From Adiantum capillus-veneris (taxonomy: Eukaryota > Streptophyta > Polypodiopsida > Polypodiales > Pteridaceae), in the NCBI GenBank assembly GCA_014529385.2, contig CM043964.1:104581587-104645586 (forward strand): 64,000 nucleotides of DNA. Direction: 5' to 3'. The notes below the pieces were generated by a model. That model made no database searches, was not told the DNA's origin, and saw only the letters and a list, made by a program, of their open reading frames with translations. Shown piece after piece: positions 45,021-59,192 of this stretch (positions are counted from its first letter, which is position 1; each line of letters begins with the position of its first letter). The position numbers were made by a program, and so were the translations under genes.

Positions 45021-48000
45021 CTATAACATGCTCACATAGTGCCGCACCAAGGCATCTAGCCAACAATCCACATAATTTTCCCTCGGCATGCTTCCAATGC
45101 TCCTAGCATTCATAGGCATATTGTCCACTTCCAAAAAAACAGTATCAAAGGCATCACCGCTTCCATCAGACATATCATCATTGACACGAAACATACCATG
45201 CCCTCCCTCCCAACCATATAAAGTGAGATCCTCCTCAAGCAAATCCTGCACTTTCTCGCCAGCCCACTTCACGGCTGCACTTATTAGCATCCCCTTCAAC
45301 CACCATACGCAAATTTCCTTTGACAGCTCGAGCAAGTCCATACCCTTGGACTTTTCTTCATGTTCAAGAGGACCACTCCGCTTAGTGGGAAACTCTTTCA
45401 ACAAAGGAACCCCGGTCACCATTGCTTCCATACTCACCTCCGTACATGGCTCTGCCAATACCACCATAGCAGCAGACTTTTGCTCTTCCAAAGAAACCTC
45501 CATCTGCAGAGGGACAGACCCTCGTATCACCTGCATTCTGGTCAAAGCTTCTTTCCCAGCAAGCACCTGTGTCTCTTCATCCATCTCACCCACTAGGTCA
45601 TCAAACCCCCAATCATCTTCAACTTCAATGCATTCCTGGCCAAAATAACCTGTATCCAAGGCACTACCCATGAAATCCATAGGCGATTGCAGCTGCTCTT
45701 CCCTTTGACAAGTATCCGATGCCTCTCCTTTGGCATCTTCTTCAACATGTTCTTCTTCCTCAGCCACAACAACTCTCTCCTTCTTGGGAAACCCTTGTAT
45801 CTGTTGTACAATCAAAGAACCTTCCATAGCTACCTTGATTAGCATCATCATTAGCATGGTTCCACATAGCACCCTCACCTGCATGTCTTTATTCCCAAAC
45901 TCTGATGCTATCACCGGCTCATCCTTTATAGTGGCAACCACCACATCCTTATGCACATAAGAGGGTAACTTCACCTTTACCAATACCGGCTCTTCGGACT
46001 CTGTCTCGCAACTTGTATCTCTATTCTCCTCGCTTCTTTCCTAGAAGCTTGAGCTTATAGCCTCATCGTTTTTACCACAGGCCGATTCGGTATCAACATC
46101 ATCATCCTCAAGTTGCTCCACAAAAGCTAGACCATTGTCGAGCCCACTTTCGTCATCCAAACCCAAGCTCTTGGCACCTACCATTTGGCCACGATCTGTT
46201 ACCCTTTCATACAAGCACTCCACGAGAACAGGCACCACCTCTTCAGGTTGCACTGGACACTTGACATTTGCTAACTCCTCTACACATATGCTCTCTTCAA
46301 CAAAAGGCTCATCCTCGTTGACAAGCTCCTTCACAATCGGCATAGACGCTTCACCAACAGGTAATTCCCAAGGAACATAGTCAATCATAGGCCTTAGTCT
46401 AACAGGCTCCACAGTTCGCATCACTGGCACCACTGCAATCCCGCTTTACAATGGTACTTGGCAAAAACCCATCATTTCTCTATGATCATGAAACTCTTTG
46501 CTCACCTTTGGTAGAAGATGTTCTCTGAGGTTGTCATGATTTCTTTCATGGTTCACACAAACTATGAGAAATTGGACAGCTCGTTTACCATCTTTGCTAC
46601 GTATCCTAGCATATGCTGAACCATCATCCATTACCTTTGTTTCCATTCGAACTCCCACAATGTAGGGCTGTCCAAGGATGAGATGATTTGAAGATGTATC
46701 CTGTACAAAGAAGTTTTGGTCAATCTTTACATCACCTATTGTTACCTTCACACCTGGACATGCTTCATACAATTCATCGGATGAATTATTTGCCACTTTT
46801 ACCATCCAACCATGATCTGTGTCCATCGGCCATTTGCACTTGTTGTAGAGACTCTTTGACATTATGTTTATTTCCGAACCATGGTCAATCAAGGCAACAA
46901 ATGGCTCTTCAAGATCACCTACCTTGACCAAAGTTTCTGTAGTAGCCCTTGCCCAATGACTTCGTGAATAGTAACTCCTAGGAATATCTTCAACTTCTTC
47001 ATCATCATTTGAGAAATTCACTTGCTTCACTCTCCCACTAGATTGGTAGCATCCTACCACAGCTCCATCATTCTCCTTATTTTGCAGTTTCATCCCTTGT
47101 GTCTTTGAGGTTTCCCCTTCAACCTGTGGACGAGAAACTTTAGCAAGGGTTTGCCTCTTCCTCTTGATGATGTCAATGATCTCCTCATGGAATTCACGCT
47201 TTGCAATGCCAAGAACTTCTCCCAAAGTAAACTCAATCTTGCTATTCAAGATCCTTTCCTCCAAGACTTTCTTTAAATCTGTAGCAACCTCAATATCAGA
47301 TTGTAGTTTATAAGTTGGGCCTTTTGTCTTACCTTTCTTTGGCTCTTTCTTCTTTCTTGTTGTAGACTCCTCCATGATTACTTCAGGTGGAGATGCTCCT
47401 TGTGTTGAGGGTGTTTGAGAAGGCATTGAGTCGCTTCTTCCCCCACTTCTAGAAGCTCTTTTTTATGGTCCTTCATCAGCATTCTCACGTCTACGCTTCT
47501 CTTCTACAATTGCCTCATTTTGTTGGCATTTTGTAATGTAGGCATGCACTGACAATGAGTCCACTGGATCATTCCATCCTGTTTCTAGACGTATGCAATC
47601 ATTCCATCCTGTTTCTAGACGTATGCAATCACTTGTTTCATGTAGAATCTCTTTTGTAAGCTTTCCCTTTTTAGCTAATTGCATGACATTTGGCTAAATT
47701 TGACCATGATGGTCACTCACCTCTTCATCACAAAAATGTTCACTTTTTACTCCATAAGTATCTGCCTCAACTGAAGAGGTGGAATGCTTAGTTGCCATAT
47801 CTTCAACTAAGGTTTGCATTCCCCCCTTCCCAAAGTTAGTTCTCAAGGGTAGACCTTTCTCTCTTAAGTGGATTTTACCATCCTTAAAAAAGACAACATC
47901 TTTTGACAAAGCATCACTAAAATCATCACAATCCCTTCTTACATGGTCTGTACTATCACACCAAATACATCTATTAACAAACCCTTCTTTGGGCTGTTGT

Positions 48001-48851
48001 CTTTGCTTAGGAAGTGGCCCTGATGGTTGGCCTTTTTCTTCAATCTTTGCAAACTTCACCTTCAAGTCACGCATTCCCTTCACAAGCTCATCTAGCATGG
48101 ACTCATCAAACTTAGGAGCGATAAAAGTAGGCTTTACCATTTTGTCAGAAGTTGAGGTGGAAGGACTTGTAGTGTTAGCTACCATCTTGTCCCTTCTTCT
48201 TTGTCGTTTGGCAAGCACTGAGACAGCACCTTCAACCTCATTCCAATCGGTCTTTAGTCCTTGCTCAGCATATTTATCTTCAAGAAGAAGCTCCAAATTT
48301 TCTTCAAACTCTTGACCTGTAGCTTGTAAGAAAAGATCTGTCTTCTCTACATCTAGTGTGGCCCTTTCTGTCCTGGTGAGTTGTGCATAGCGCCGCTCAA
48401 ATTCCCTAAGTAGCTCTGTTATTGATAGTCCTTGCTTTGGCTTGACTACCCATTCTAAGAATGTCCTTTTGGTCACTCTCTCAGAGTCCTCCATGAAATA
48501 TTCCTCCTTTAAAGCTACTTTGAGTTCTTCCCAATTTCTCCCATGCCCATCTTTAATTACCCTAACATGCTCTCTAATTTCTGGAGCAACAACTAGCTCA
48601 AAGCTTTGAATCATCTCACCTTCTGACACGCGATGCAACTCCATCTCCTTCACATACTCGCGTAAGTACTTAGTTACATCTTTGCCATTGAACTGATCCA
48701 TTCTATTGATGACTGCTTGTATGGCCTTCGTTGCTGAAATCTCCCTTCTTTCAATGGCATGTTGTTGTTGCATGAACATTGCAAATGCTTGAAACATTTG
48801 CATTGTTGCTGGGTCAAAATGCATACCCTGTTGCTCAACATGATCACCCAT
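45021..48851 (-). pseudogene. Element B gag-protease-spacer frame with four stops
   Basis: From the ATG at 48849-48851 (M-G-D-H-V-E-Q-Q, 34 nt inside the PBS) the same frame runs to 45021, broken only by stops at 47694-47696 (TAG), 47463-47465 (TAA), 46446-46448 (TAA) and 46041-46043 (TAG). Parts: gag core (48740-48150), basic linker, CX2CX4HX4C knuckle 'CIWCDSTDHVRRDC' (~47970-47929), a 10-residue tandem duplication D-C-I-R-L-E-T-G-W-N (~47625-47566), and the protease with 'ALIDHGSEINIMS' (~46899-46861; D-H-G instead of D-T-G) and 'LILGQPYI'. Then follows a ~430-codon acidic spacer (46433-45090) of unknown role. The spacer includes 'KLPSYVHKDVVVATI' near 45970 and ends at the chimeric block. 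The last codons may belong to that block. Confidence 0.87.
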
Positions 48852-48884
48852 GGTTATCCACAAAATCTCACCCTGAAAGTTTCG

Positions 48885-48898
48885 CGTCGGGTTCACCA
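48885..48898 (-). other. Candidate primer binding site of element B
   Basis: The minus strand reads TGGTGAACCCGACG, 6 nt from the LTR start. The donor tRNA was not identified. Confidence 0.65.
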
Positions 48899-49105
48899 AA
48901 AATATGTCGAGAAATTTGCGGTCTTGCCAGGAAAGCACTGGGCTTATGGCTGTGAGAGTTTGTGAGAGAACTCAACAAAAACTATATGAAGAAGTTAAAC
49001 CATAGATGCCATGAAGACTAGGGTTTGGAAAGAACTGCAATCAAAGAAGACTCACTCTTTCTCTCTTGCACTCACACACACAAAGAAAGAACACAAAAGA
49101 GAATG

Positions 49106-49318
49106 TCAAAACAATACGAAAATGAAAACATCAAGGCTATGGTCATATCGTATCATGGGTAATATGAAAGGGTTAATAGATGAGTTAATGGCATTCAATC
49201 TTGGCTGACCAAATAGGCTACGAATTGTTCTTTGGAATTGTAGTTTTGTGCCTACCATAATATATATATTTTGTCTAGTGATTGGGATTAATTGTGTGTA
49301 CAAATCCTCTTGGTTCAT
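49106..49318 (-). CDS. Small LTR-borne ORF B2, second copy
   Basis: 5'-LTR copy of the ORF at 28752-28964, 70 codons, with the same ATGA overlap. Few amino-acid changes (e.g. S/G in 'MV[SG]TKLQF', S/P in 'GQ[SP]RLN'). The frame stayed open in both LTRs. Confidence 0.45.
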   Translation of the reverse strand: MNQEDLYTQLIPITRQNIYIMVGTKLQFQRTIRSLFGQPRLNAINSSINPFILPMIRYDHSLDVFIFVLF

Positions 49319-49533
49319 AGCAAGATAACTACGCTTACGTCAAAAGAAAACTTATAGTCAATGAGAGGTAGTATGATGGGATCCGGTGATAGAAGTATTT
49401 CATTAAGCCTTTCTGGGCCAAAGAGAAACACTATACGTTGTTGAAAGTGTATTTTTCGGCTAATCCATACGTTAATTCTAATAGATCGTATAGAGTGAAA
49501 GCGATAGAAATGATCATCATGTGGGTTATTCAT
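49315..49533 (-). CDS. Small LTR-borne ORF B1, second copy
   Basis: 5'-LTR copy of the ORF at 28961-29179, 72 codons and open, with several substitutions (e.g. C/R in 'QQ[CR]IVF', F/L in 'ER[FL]NEI', H/L in 'LP[HL]IDY'). Confidence 0.47.
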   Translation of the reverse strand: MNNPHDDHFYRFHSIRSIRINVWISRKIHFQQRIVFLFGPERLNEILLSPDPIILPLIDYKFSFDVSVVILL

Positions 49534-50917
49534 CTAGGATAGTATGTGAGAAATGTAGATATGAGAGAAGTGAAGAGATGAGAAGTTTCCCTCCCAAGCC
49601 CTATTCTTGCCCGTAGGCAATAAGGATACTGCGGGGAGAGATGTACCTGTAGAAAAGAGAACCTAGAATTTGCAGAGAGGATGAATTACTAAGAATGAGA
49701 GAGATAGGTTTGGTTAAGGAGATGAGATTAGATACATATATATATGTTGGATTAGAGATGAAAATGAAAACAACAAGAAATTAAGAAAACATCAATGTAG
49801 AACACATCTTACTTGAAACCCTTCGACACCATTATTGATGGGAGAGAGAAGAAGAGGGGAGAATTCAACGCTGATTGATACGCCAAGTACAACACCTTCT
49901 TTGATTAGAGTTGATCTTCCAAGGATAGCGTACAAGAATGGCTAGTCTTCCTCTAGGAGAAAGTGTAGACTTGGGCTTATGTTAATGGAGCTAAGTACAA
50001 TTAGGCATTACTACTCACTCCCTCAAGAATTCCTCTCATCAATGTCTTGAATGCTTGAGTTCCTCTTCAAGAAAGAAGAGGTCCCCTTTTATAGGTGAAG
50101 GGAACCCCCAAGGGTTTACACAAGAAGAGAAGAGCCAGTGTGAATAGGAATTGGAAAAGCTGGAAACGAGCTATCCCTGCATGATGTGGGCAAACTGGGG
50201 TCCAATATTTTGATCATATCTCCTCAACCGTGGCTCCAAATAAAAAAGGAAAAATATGGGCAGAAGCTTCAGCTCATTAGCTACGATTTTCATTTTAAAA
50301 TCACTTTCCAATTCGGATTGGAACCTTGTGTAAAAAATTCATCAAAATAGGGTCCATTTCTGGCAGCAAAAGTCTTCCCGTGGTCCCCTTAGCCTAGACT
50401 TTCATTTAATTCCAAAGGACACCTTATGCCATATGAAAGCATGATATTGCTCCTTGACAAAGTTTTGTAATCATGCTTGCAATAATGCATTAAAATAAGT
50501 GTATCTTTGGAATCGTGCCACCTAGTGTCCCACTAGGATTTGATTCCCTCTTAGTAGCTATTTAAAAAGAAATATAAGAAAAGTATAAAAAATATATAGA
50601 ATATATATATATTGGAGTTTACCCTATATATAGGATCTAACTAAGGTGTGAGATGATAATGAGATAGTAGAAATAAAGAATCAATGCTTTTTGCCCCAAG
50701 TTAAAGAGGCGGAGCTATTGAGCTTTTCCCATAGTATTTTCTGATGGTAAAGTAAGGATAGGTTACCCTTGAGAAAAATAATAGGATGAGATAGAAGGCT
50801 TATTATTATACTTAAATATGCATATATACATTATAGGAAAGATAATTATGTATCTAAAAAGTTACAAGATAGATCTTGTAGCATGCGTTCCCACTATGTA
50901 CGTGTCACAGTACGACA

Positions 50918-52647
50918 CCGCTTTGCTTTCCTGACCCTCGGTCCCTCGGTGTTACCAACTCACTATCAGCAGCAGCGTGTAATCCCAAAGCTGCTCACAC
51001 TTGGAACTCTACTTTCGAGAAGACGATCAGCAGCGTGCCATCCCAAACCTGCTCACACGCTCGATTGTGGAACTCTACTTTGGAGAAGACGCAGCGGACT
51101 GGCACAAGTACATAGACGCAGTGGACTGGCAGGAGTCTACTTAAGGCTCTATACAATTCCGCATGGCTCTGCGTACCTTTCTGCATGCCTTTCTCACCTC
51201 CAAAGCAGCTCGCCGTCCACGTGGAGCACATCCGTGGAAGGACGCCTAAGGTGGCTCAACACTAAGGCCTTTCCTTAACAGGCCAAAAAGCTTCTTTTTT
51301 TTGGGCAGTAGCGCGTGGCGCCACTCCCCTCTAGAAATACTACTACTACTGGCTCCCTGTTTATTTTATTTAGTCATTCACAGGAGATTCGAATCTCCTA
51401 CTCCTAACGTTGGAATGCACACAATTACATTCTAACCCTCTAAAATGGCATTGGCGGATTCGAGCGCAGGCATGGTAGAAGTTGAGAGCCCTGGCTTTGC
51501 CAACCGACCAGCAGGTGGTCGTAACCTGTACACTTAACCATAAATTAAAAAAAGAGTACGCAGCGCGCTGCTGTTGTCGCTTCCTACCGCCCATGGCTGC
51601 CTCGCCCTCCTCCCCCATCACAGGTCGACACCTGCCTGCAAGCAAGGTTCCCCTCGCACGCCCGACCTCCCCTTCCTCACCCGCGCGTGCTGCTTGTGGA
51701 AGTGATGCATCCTCTTGGCATATTCGTACGATTCTGCATTATCTTTTATTTTTTGCAATTGGGTACCCCCTACTCCCCTTAACTTTTGAGCTTACACCTC
51801 TCCGTTTTCATTTGTAAGCAAGAGGATTTAATAATTTGTTCGCACGCTGTCGATGCTCCGTGTGCTCAAGTTTGCCCAACACTTGTCTCATTAAGTTACT
51901 CCCTGCCAGCTTTAAACCTCGAGAGATTTGTCGCATTCCGAACACTTCACACCCTTCGACTGGCAAGCCACCAAAGTGGGAAAAAAACGAGTTCGTTCCC
52001 CTGCAACGATTGGCTGTCAACTTGAAGTGGGTGCATCTCGATGTCTCTGACTTCGATTCAGGTTCGGTCGACTCCGACGAGCATCACGTGCTGCATACTA
52101 TCCACCAGACACCTGGTGAGCTCGAGAAAACACCAAATTGCACATTTCCCAATGCGGCCCAACCGCCTCGAAACTGGCCCCTGTCAAAACTTCGACGGTC
52201 CATAACTTGCTATCCGTAGCTATGATCGCCAATCCGAAAAGACCGGCGTACTCCACAACTCGAGCACTTCCCATGTATGATATCACACCTGCCTTGACCA
52301 ACCACCAGTGCCCGCCCAATCCGGCGAGGATCTACAAACGCATCTCCCTTCAGCCTACCATATCTTGCACATCCGAGCTCCGTTTGACGAGCTGTCTGGA
52401 CGAGCTTCTAGAGCATCTTTAACACCACATTTCGGGGCACATTTCACGCATCTCGAACACTTTGACCTGCAGTCTCAATCAACCCACTTCGAAGGGCCCC
52501 TGGCCTTAAAAAAACACTTTAAGCCTGCAGTTTTGTTGCCACTGTCCTGCCAAGGTCTACCACACTGTCTTTAGCCCTTTGCCATGCACATGCTAGCCTC
52601 CTTGCATTGCATAGCACACTTTATAGCACAGACAAACTTTGGCTACA
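50918..52647 (-). repeat. F LTR, 5' part
   Basis: Read on the minus strand from 52647, it follows the start of element C's LTR with clear but diverged similarity. The TGGTG.AGCCAAAG start, the 'tctagaagct.gtc.agac..gtc.tcaaacggag' block (52387-52412 complement) and 'gtgctcgagttgtggag' (52255-52271 complement) all match. It is cut at 50918 by element B. 51376-51420 holds an 'aggagattcgaatctcct' palindrome. Confidence 0.72.
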
Positions 52648-53680
52648 CCAGCGTGATGGAGTGCTTACAAGGGTTTTGTACAAAGAAGAGATAGGGGTGG
52701 TGTTGGAGCAATGCCACGAAGAGAGCGGGCATCAAGCAAAGATCAGGTTCTGTTTCGAGTGCTTAGATCAGGCTTTTGGTGGCTTTCCATTGTGAAGGAC
52801 ATACATTACTGGTGCAAGACGTGCCACGAGTGTCAGACTATAGGTGAAAGACAATTGGCAGCGGAGTCACAGGGTGCCATCATTGCACAAAACACCTTCG
52901 AGAGTGGGGTCTGGATGCTATAGGCCCTCTCCCAAAGTCTACAAGTGGTAAGAAGTACGTGGTGGTAGCCATTCACTACCTTACAAGATGGTTCGAGGCC
53001 AAAGCAGTGAAAGAAGTAAATGCTAATGTTGCCGCTTTGGTGTTCCATGGGTGTTAGTTTCTGATAGGGGTTAGGGGTTTAGAAGCAAGCTTATGAGTGC
53101 ATTAGTGGAAAAGTTAAAGATTCAGCATCGGTTTTCCTCACCCTATCACCCCCAATGCAATGGTCTAGTCGAGAGTGCTAATGGTCAAATCGTCAAGATG
53201 TTAACGAAGTATGTGTACAAGCAGGAAGCTTAGTGGGAAGCAAATCTAGAGGAGTGTTTGTGGGCGTATAGGACGTCCTATAAAGTGGCTACAAACTTTA
53301 CTCCATTCGAGCTAGTCTATGGTAAGGAGGCTTTGTTGCTAGTGCATGCACAGCTAGGTGCTTTAAAGGGTATGTGGCATGTCAATGCCACTCAACAAGG
53401 GGTTCTACAGGATCGAATAGCCAGCTTGGAGGCTTTGCAGATGGACAGAGAGGCATCGGCAGACTACTATGTGAAGCAGATAGAGAAGCGAGTTGCCAAG
53501 TTCAATCAGAACCTACCAGACAAGAAGATAGAAGAAGGAGACCTGGTCATGAAATACGAAAGCTACCTAGATTTCACATTCCAGGAGAAGTTCAAGAAGA
53601 AGTGGACGGGTCTGTATAAAGTGCGAAAGGCCTTTCCGAATTGGACATCAGCTGGTAAGAGCAAATGGAAAGCTTCTTAG
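52648..53680 (+). pseudogene. Element C integrase, main part
   Basis: Resumes the integrase broken at 23507. It has zinc-finger residues ('CHEESGH' ~52711-52731; 'WCKTCHECQ' ~52810-52836), core first D ('LDAIGPL', ~52911 on), second D ('VSDRG', ~53053-53067), and the catalytic Glu in 'CNGLVESANG' (~53157-53186). A long frame from 53258 holds 'WAYRTSYK....TPFELVYGKEALL' and the 'KKKWTGLYKV' GPF-like end. Several stops and shifts (e.g. near 52795, 52920, 53075, 53233) break it. Confidence 0.87.
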
Positions 53681-53838
53681 GAATAGGGTGAATGGTGTGC
53701 GGCTCAACGTTCCATGAGAAGTTCAAGAAGAAGTGGACGGGTCCGTATAAAGTGCGAAAGGCCTTTCCGAATGGGACATTAGCCGGTAAGAGCAAATGGA
53801 AAGCTTCTTAGGAATAGGGTGAATGGTGTGCGGCTCAA
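53585..53838 (+). repeat. 131-bp tandem duplication at the integrase end
   Basis: Copies 53585-53715 and 53716-53838, both starting 'gagaagttcaagaagaag', differ at a few bases (tctgta/tccgta, attggac/atgggac). The duplication repeats the GPF-like module and its stop. Confidence 0.92.
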
Positions 53839-54059
53839 ACTATATTTCGAGAGGAATCTAGTGCCTGAAGTGTAACAAATTATAGTCAAGGGGGGTGGGC
53901 AACCCACCTAAAGCATGCGGGGTGTGAAAAGAAGAAGATGAAGATTTTGTACATAGCCTGTACATACAGTTATGGTTTTGCAAGTTCTTTTTATCATCAG
54001 TTTGGTGTGCCAGTTTTAAAGTTGTGTACATATGATTTTGGTCGAACATGAATGTTTGA

Positions 54060-54075
54060 CGAGGGGGCTGGGCAA
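54060..54075 (+). other. Polypurine tract of element C
   Basis: GAGGGGGCTGGGCAA just before the 3' LTR. A matching tract (complemented) stands at 44780-44800 in the chimeric block. Confidence 0.75.
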
Positions 54076-54078
54076 TGA

Positions 54079-56450
<2,372 letters not shown>

Positions 56451-58691
56451 ATGTCCCATGGATTAACAATTTTAATGTATGTGGTTCTCGCTTTGCTTGC
56501 ATCAATATGGTGTGGCTTGGCAGTTGATCGACATTTTGGCACCGCTATTGGACAAGGGTAAAAACACCAAGATAACTAGAAAACCAGACTACAAGATAAA
56601 AAATGGTAGCAAAACACTGGTAAATTCTCCAGACTTTGTGCAACTCATTGTACAAGCTTGAAATCACATGTAGAAACCAACCCAAGTCACATTGGCAGAA
56701 AATATGCTAAAATAGGGAAGATTTATCTTGGGTGCACCCAATATAAATCTCTGTCCACAAAGACAATTTTTCCAATCTGACACCATGTAAATCTTTGTTA
56801 AGATGTAGGGACCCCATCCATGTTATAAAAGTTGAAATTACCTCCACAGATAGGTGTAGCCATCGTAGGCATGCCTAAGATAACCTCGGTAAAATTTCAT
56901 AGATGGGTCATATTGGGTGTATCCATTGCTTGCAGAAAGGGGTTTTTAGATATTTTCTGATTTCAGATTGAAAATTGTGGAAACACATACAATTTGAAGT
57001 GTTGGTGTGCAAGGAATTATGACTTTGTAAAAAAGAGCGAGACAAGAAGTCGAAGCACTGTGTCTAAAACTAAGGATAACTTTCCAAGCTTGAAGTATCT
57101 GCTCAATTAAGTTCTGTGAGCCCATTTATGAAATTAATATTTTGTAGAGTTTTGGGATGCTTGAGTACCTTTAGGCAGAATAGAAGTAGAGTGTCCACAA
57201 AAGAGAATGTAAACCAAGGTAGACCATTAGAAGTTATTGCGGAAGAAGTTCTTGACACTTATTCCAACTCAAGCTCCGAGATGTCTTCATTTTAAACTCA
57301 ATCAAGAGGGGGACCTCTCTCAAGCTCAAACATATCTTAACCTTCTTCAAAACCAACAACTACGAGGCCAAAATTTACTTGATCCTAATGAGGAGTTTGT
57401 AGTGAAGATAAATGACCATACCGTTTGAAGAGGAGCTCAGGGCAAAGAAACAAGATAGTCAATATGCACCAAATTGGGGTGCAATACCTCAAGGTAAAGG
57501 ATCCTAAATATTCAGTAAAAAATGGGGAATGGAGGTTCATATCGTAATTCCTAATAAGGGTGTGAAAGAAGGACCATTTGTGCTCAAATTAGAAGGATAT
57601 GATTTAATAAATACCAAACCATTGAAATGCATACCCGCGGATATTCCTAGGCTTGGAGTCTGTTGTTTTGGGAAGCCAACAATGTTATATATCTTCTCTA
57701 AATTACCCATGCCAAACCGGGAAAATCAACACCCTTGAAGATAGTGTATATTTTCAAGATCAAGGAGAAGGGCTTAGTACAACTCTCGATCCATCTCTTT
57801 AGGGATTTCTATAACAACTATTTTCTTATGATGGCTCTGAAGGAGATTCATGATACTAAATACCAAGGACATTCGATCCAAGAAGTGATCCACAAGAACA
57901 TTACATGAAACTGAACAGAATGTAGGCCCAAGTGATAGATCCTATGATAGCATGTTGAATCAAAGATGGAGCACAACCAAGGGCAGCCACCTCAATGATG
58001 GAACCAAGGGTAGAAATGTAAAAAACACCTACAAAATGGAAACAATGGGCGACGCTAGGACAAGGAGAGGTCCACATGAGTCACATCTAACAAACATTTT
58101 GTTTGAAGGTTTAATGGGAGAAACAATGGCTATAGAAGTGAGAGCAAGTGTGTTGCAGGAGTGAATCACACCACCCATAAAGTCCATGCAACACAACCTA
58201 GATCAACATAATGTCAATCAAGACACAAATGACACAATATGCACACGGAGGAAATCTCTTTGCTTGTCAGGCTGAGACCATCCTACACATACAACACTCT
58301 AGAAAACCAACTAAACCACAATCTAGAATCTCACTGCTCTCAACTGCACCTACCCACATACACATAAATGGAAGAAAACTCACTAAACCATTCAAGAACT
58401 TTACGCAACATAAGGAAAACCATCCCCTCAATAGGATACACCTGTCCCAAAGCCTCTACACTCAAAATCCTAGCTCTAAACCCATTTGCGAAAAACGCGT
58501 ATACAGACAGAGCCAAATTTTGAAAGTGCCTGAAACTAAAATCTATGAGTAGCTATGCATAGATTATGTCACCACAATTCTAATAACTACTTGCATGCAA
58601 AAAAGCAAACATCATTTGATACACTTCCAGCCGCAAATAGCTAGTAAATGCATGAGCACGCTTTCTCTATTCCGCAAGGAATTCTTAGCAT
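56451..58691. other. No recognised gene; coding-like pieces at 57237-57738
   Basis: Two plus-strand frames, 57237-57428 (63 codons) and 57529-57738 (69 codons), have protein-like composition and may be pieces of one decayed gene, but neither matches a family I recognise. The rest shows no motif, LTR end or array. Confidence 0.3.
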
Positions 58692-59069
58692 TGTTGTGTA
58701 GCCCTAACCAAGGCTACCATGATGGCGCAATCAAATCTTCAATGTGATGAGCGAGCCGGGAGTAGCGTGAGGATGAAGCTCACGCTTACTCTCTTTCTCT
58801 CTCACACACAGTAAACGGCAGCTCTAAACTTCCTTATGATTCAAAGTGTCTGTACAAAAGTTACCTAGGTACCTTATATACTAAGGCTACCTTAGGTTAA
58901 CCAAACATAGAGTTTGAGAGGTCAAATGGCTTGGTATTTACAATCTGGAAGTGCCATTGGACAACTAGACTACCTACTTATTATAAATGATGTTTATAAT
59001 TATAATCCTCAGCTCTTAGAGAACAAGTCTTTGCTGAGTTATGTCGTGTTGTTGACCAAGTAGTCAACA
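58692..59069 (-). repeat. Candidate LTR (3' LTR of a minus-strand element)
   Basis: 378 bp. On the minus strand it runs TGTTGACTAC...CTACACAACA, with 5-bp terminal inverted repeats. TATA box TATATAAG (complement of 58873-58880). It is preceded on the minus strand by a purine tract GAGGATGGGAG (complement of 59070-59080), as expected for PPT plus 3' LTR. The partner LTR was not found. Confidence 0.62.
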
Positions 59070-59192
59070 CTCCCATCCTCTAAATTCATGTCGTCCGTGA
59101 TATGACCTGGTTGTCAATGTCAGTACAGTCTTTGTTGTTGTTCTTGTTGTCTTCTACTCCACTGCTTGTACTTTTGTCAAACCACACAAGAA

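Larger units (their letters stand above)
28551..50917 (-). mobile_element. Gypsy element B, 2-kb LTRs, interrupted by element E
   Basis: Minus-strand Ty3/Gypsy element. The LTRs at 28551-30549 and 48905-50917 (~2.0 kb) share TGTCG/CGACA termini. PBS complement at 48885-48898. Polypurine tract AGAGGGGGTGG on the minus strand next to 30550. Order on the minus strand: gag, protease, acidic spacer, (most of RT lost), RT end, RNase H, integrase. Flanks CCAC (28547-28550) and CCGC (50918-50921) fit a 4-bp duplication with one mismatch. Two secondary events disturb it: element E in the integrase (31636-40847) and a chimeric block (41887-45020) in RT. Confidence 0.87.
48905..50917 (-). repeat. 5' LTR of element B
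   Basis: About 2013 bp with TGTCG/CGACA ends. Near-identical to 28551-30549. Its last ~777 bp occur twice more in the chimeric block. Confidence 0.92.

Noticed and set aside
45021-45983. A host gene for the acidic 320-codon frame
   Set aside because: It lies in the same reading frame as element B's gag and protease, separated only by stop codons, so it is part of that polyprotein.
51376-51420. tRNA-derived SINE suggested by 'ggattcgaatctcc' B-box-like sequence
   Set aside because: No A box at the right distance and no poly-A tail or TSD. The stretch lies inside the F LTR in both copies.
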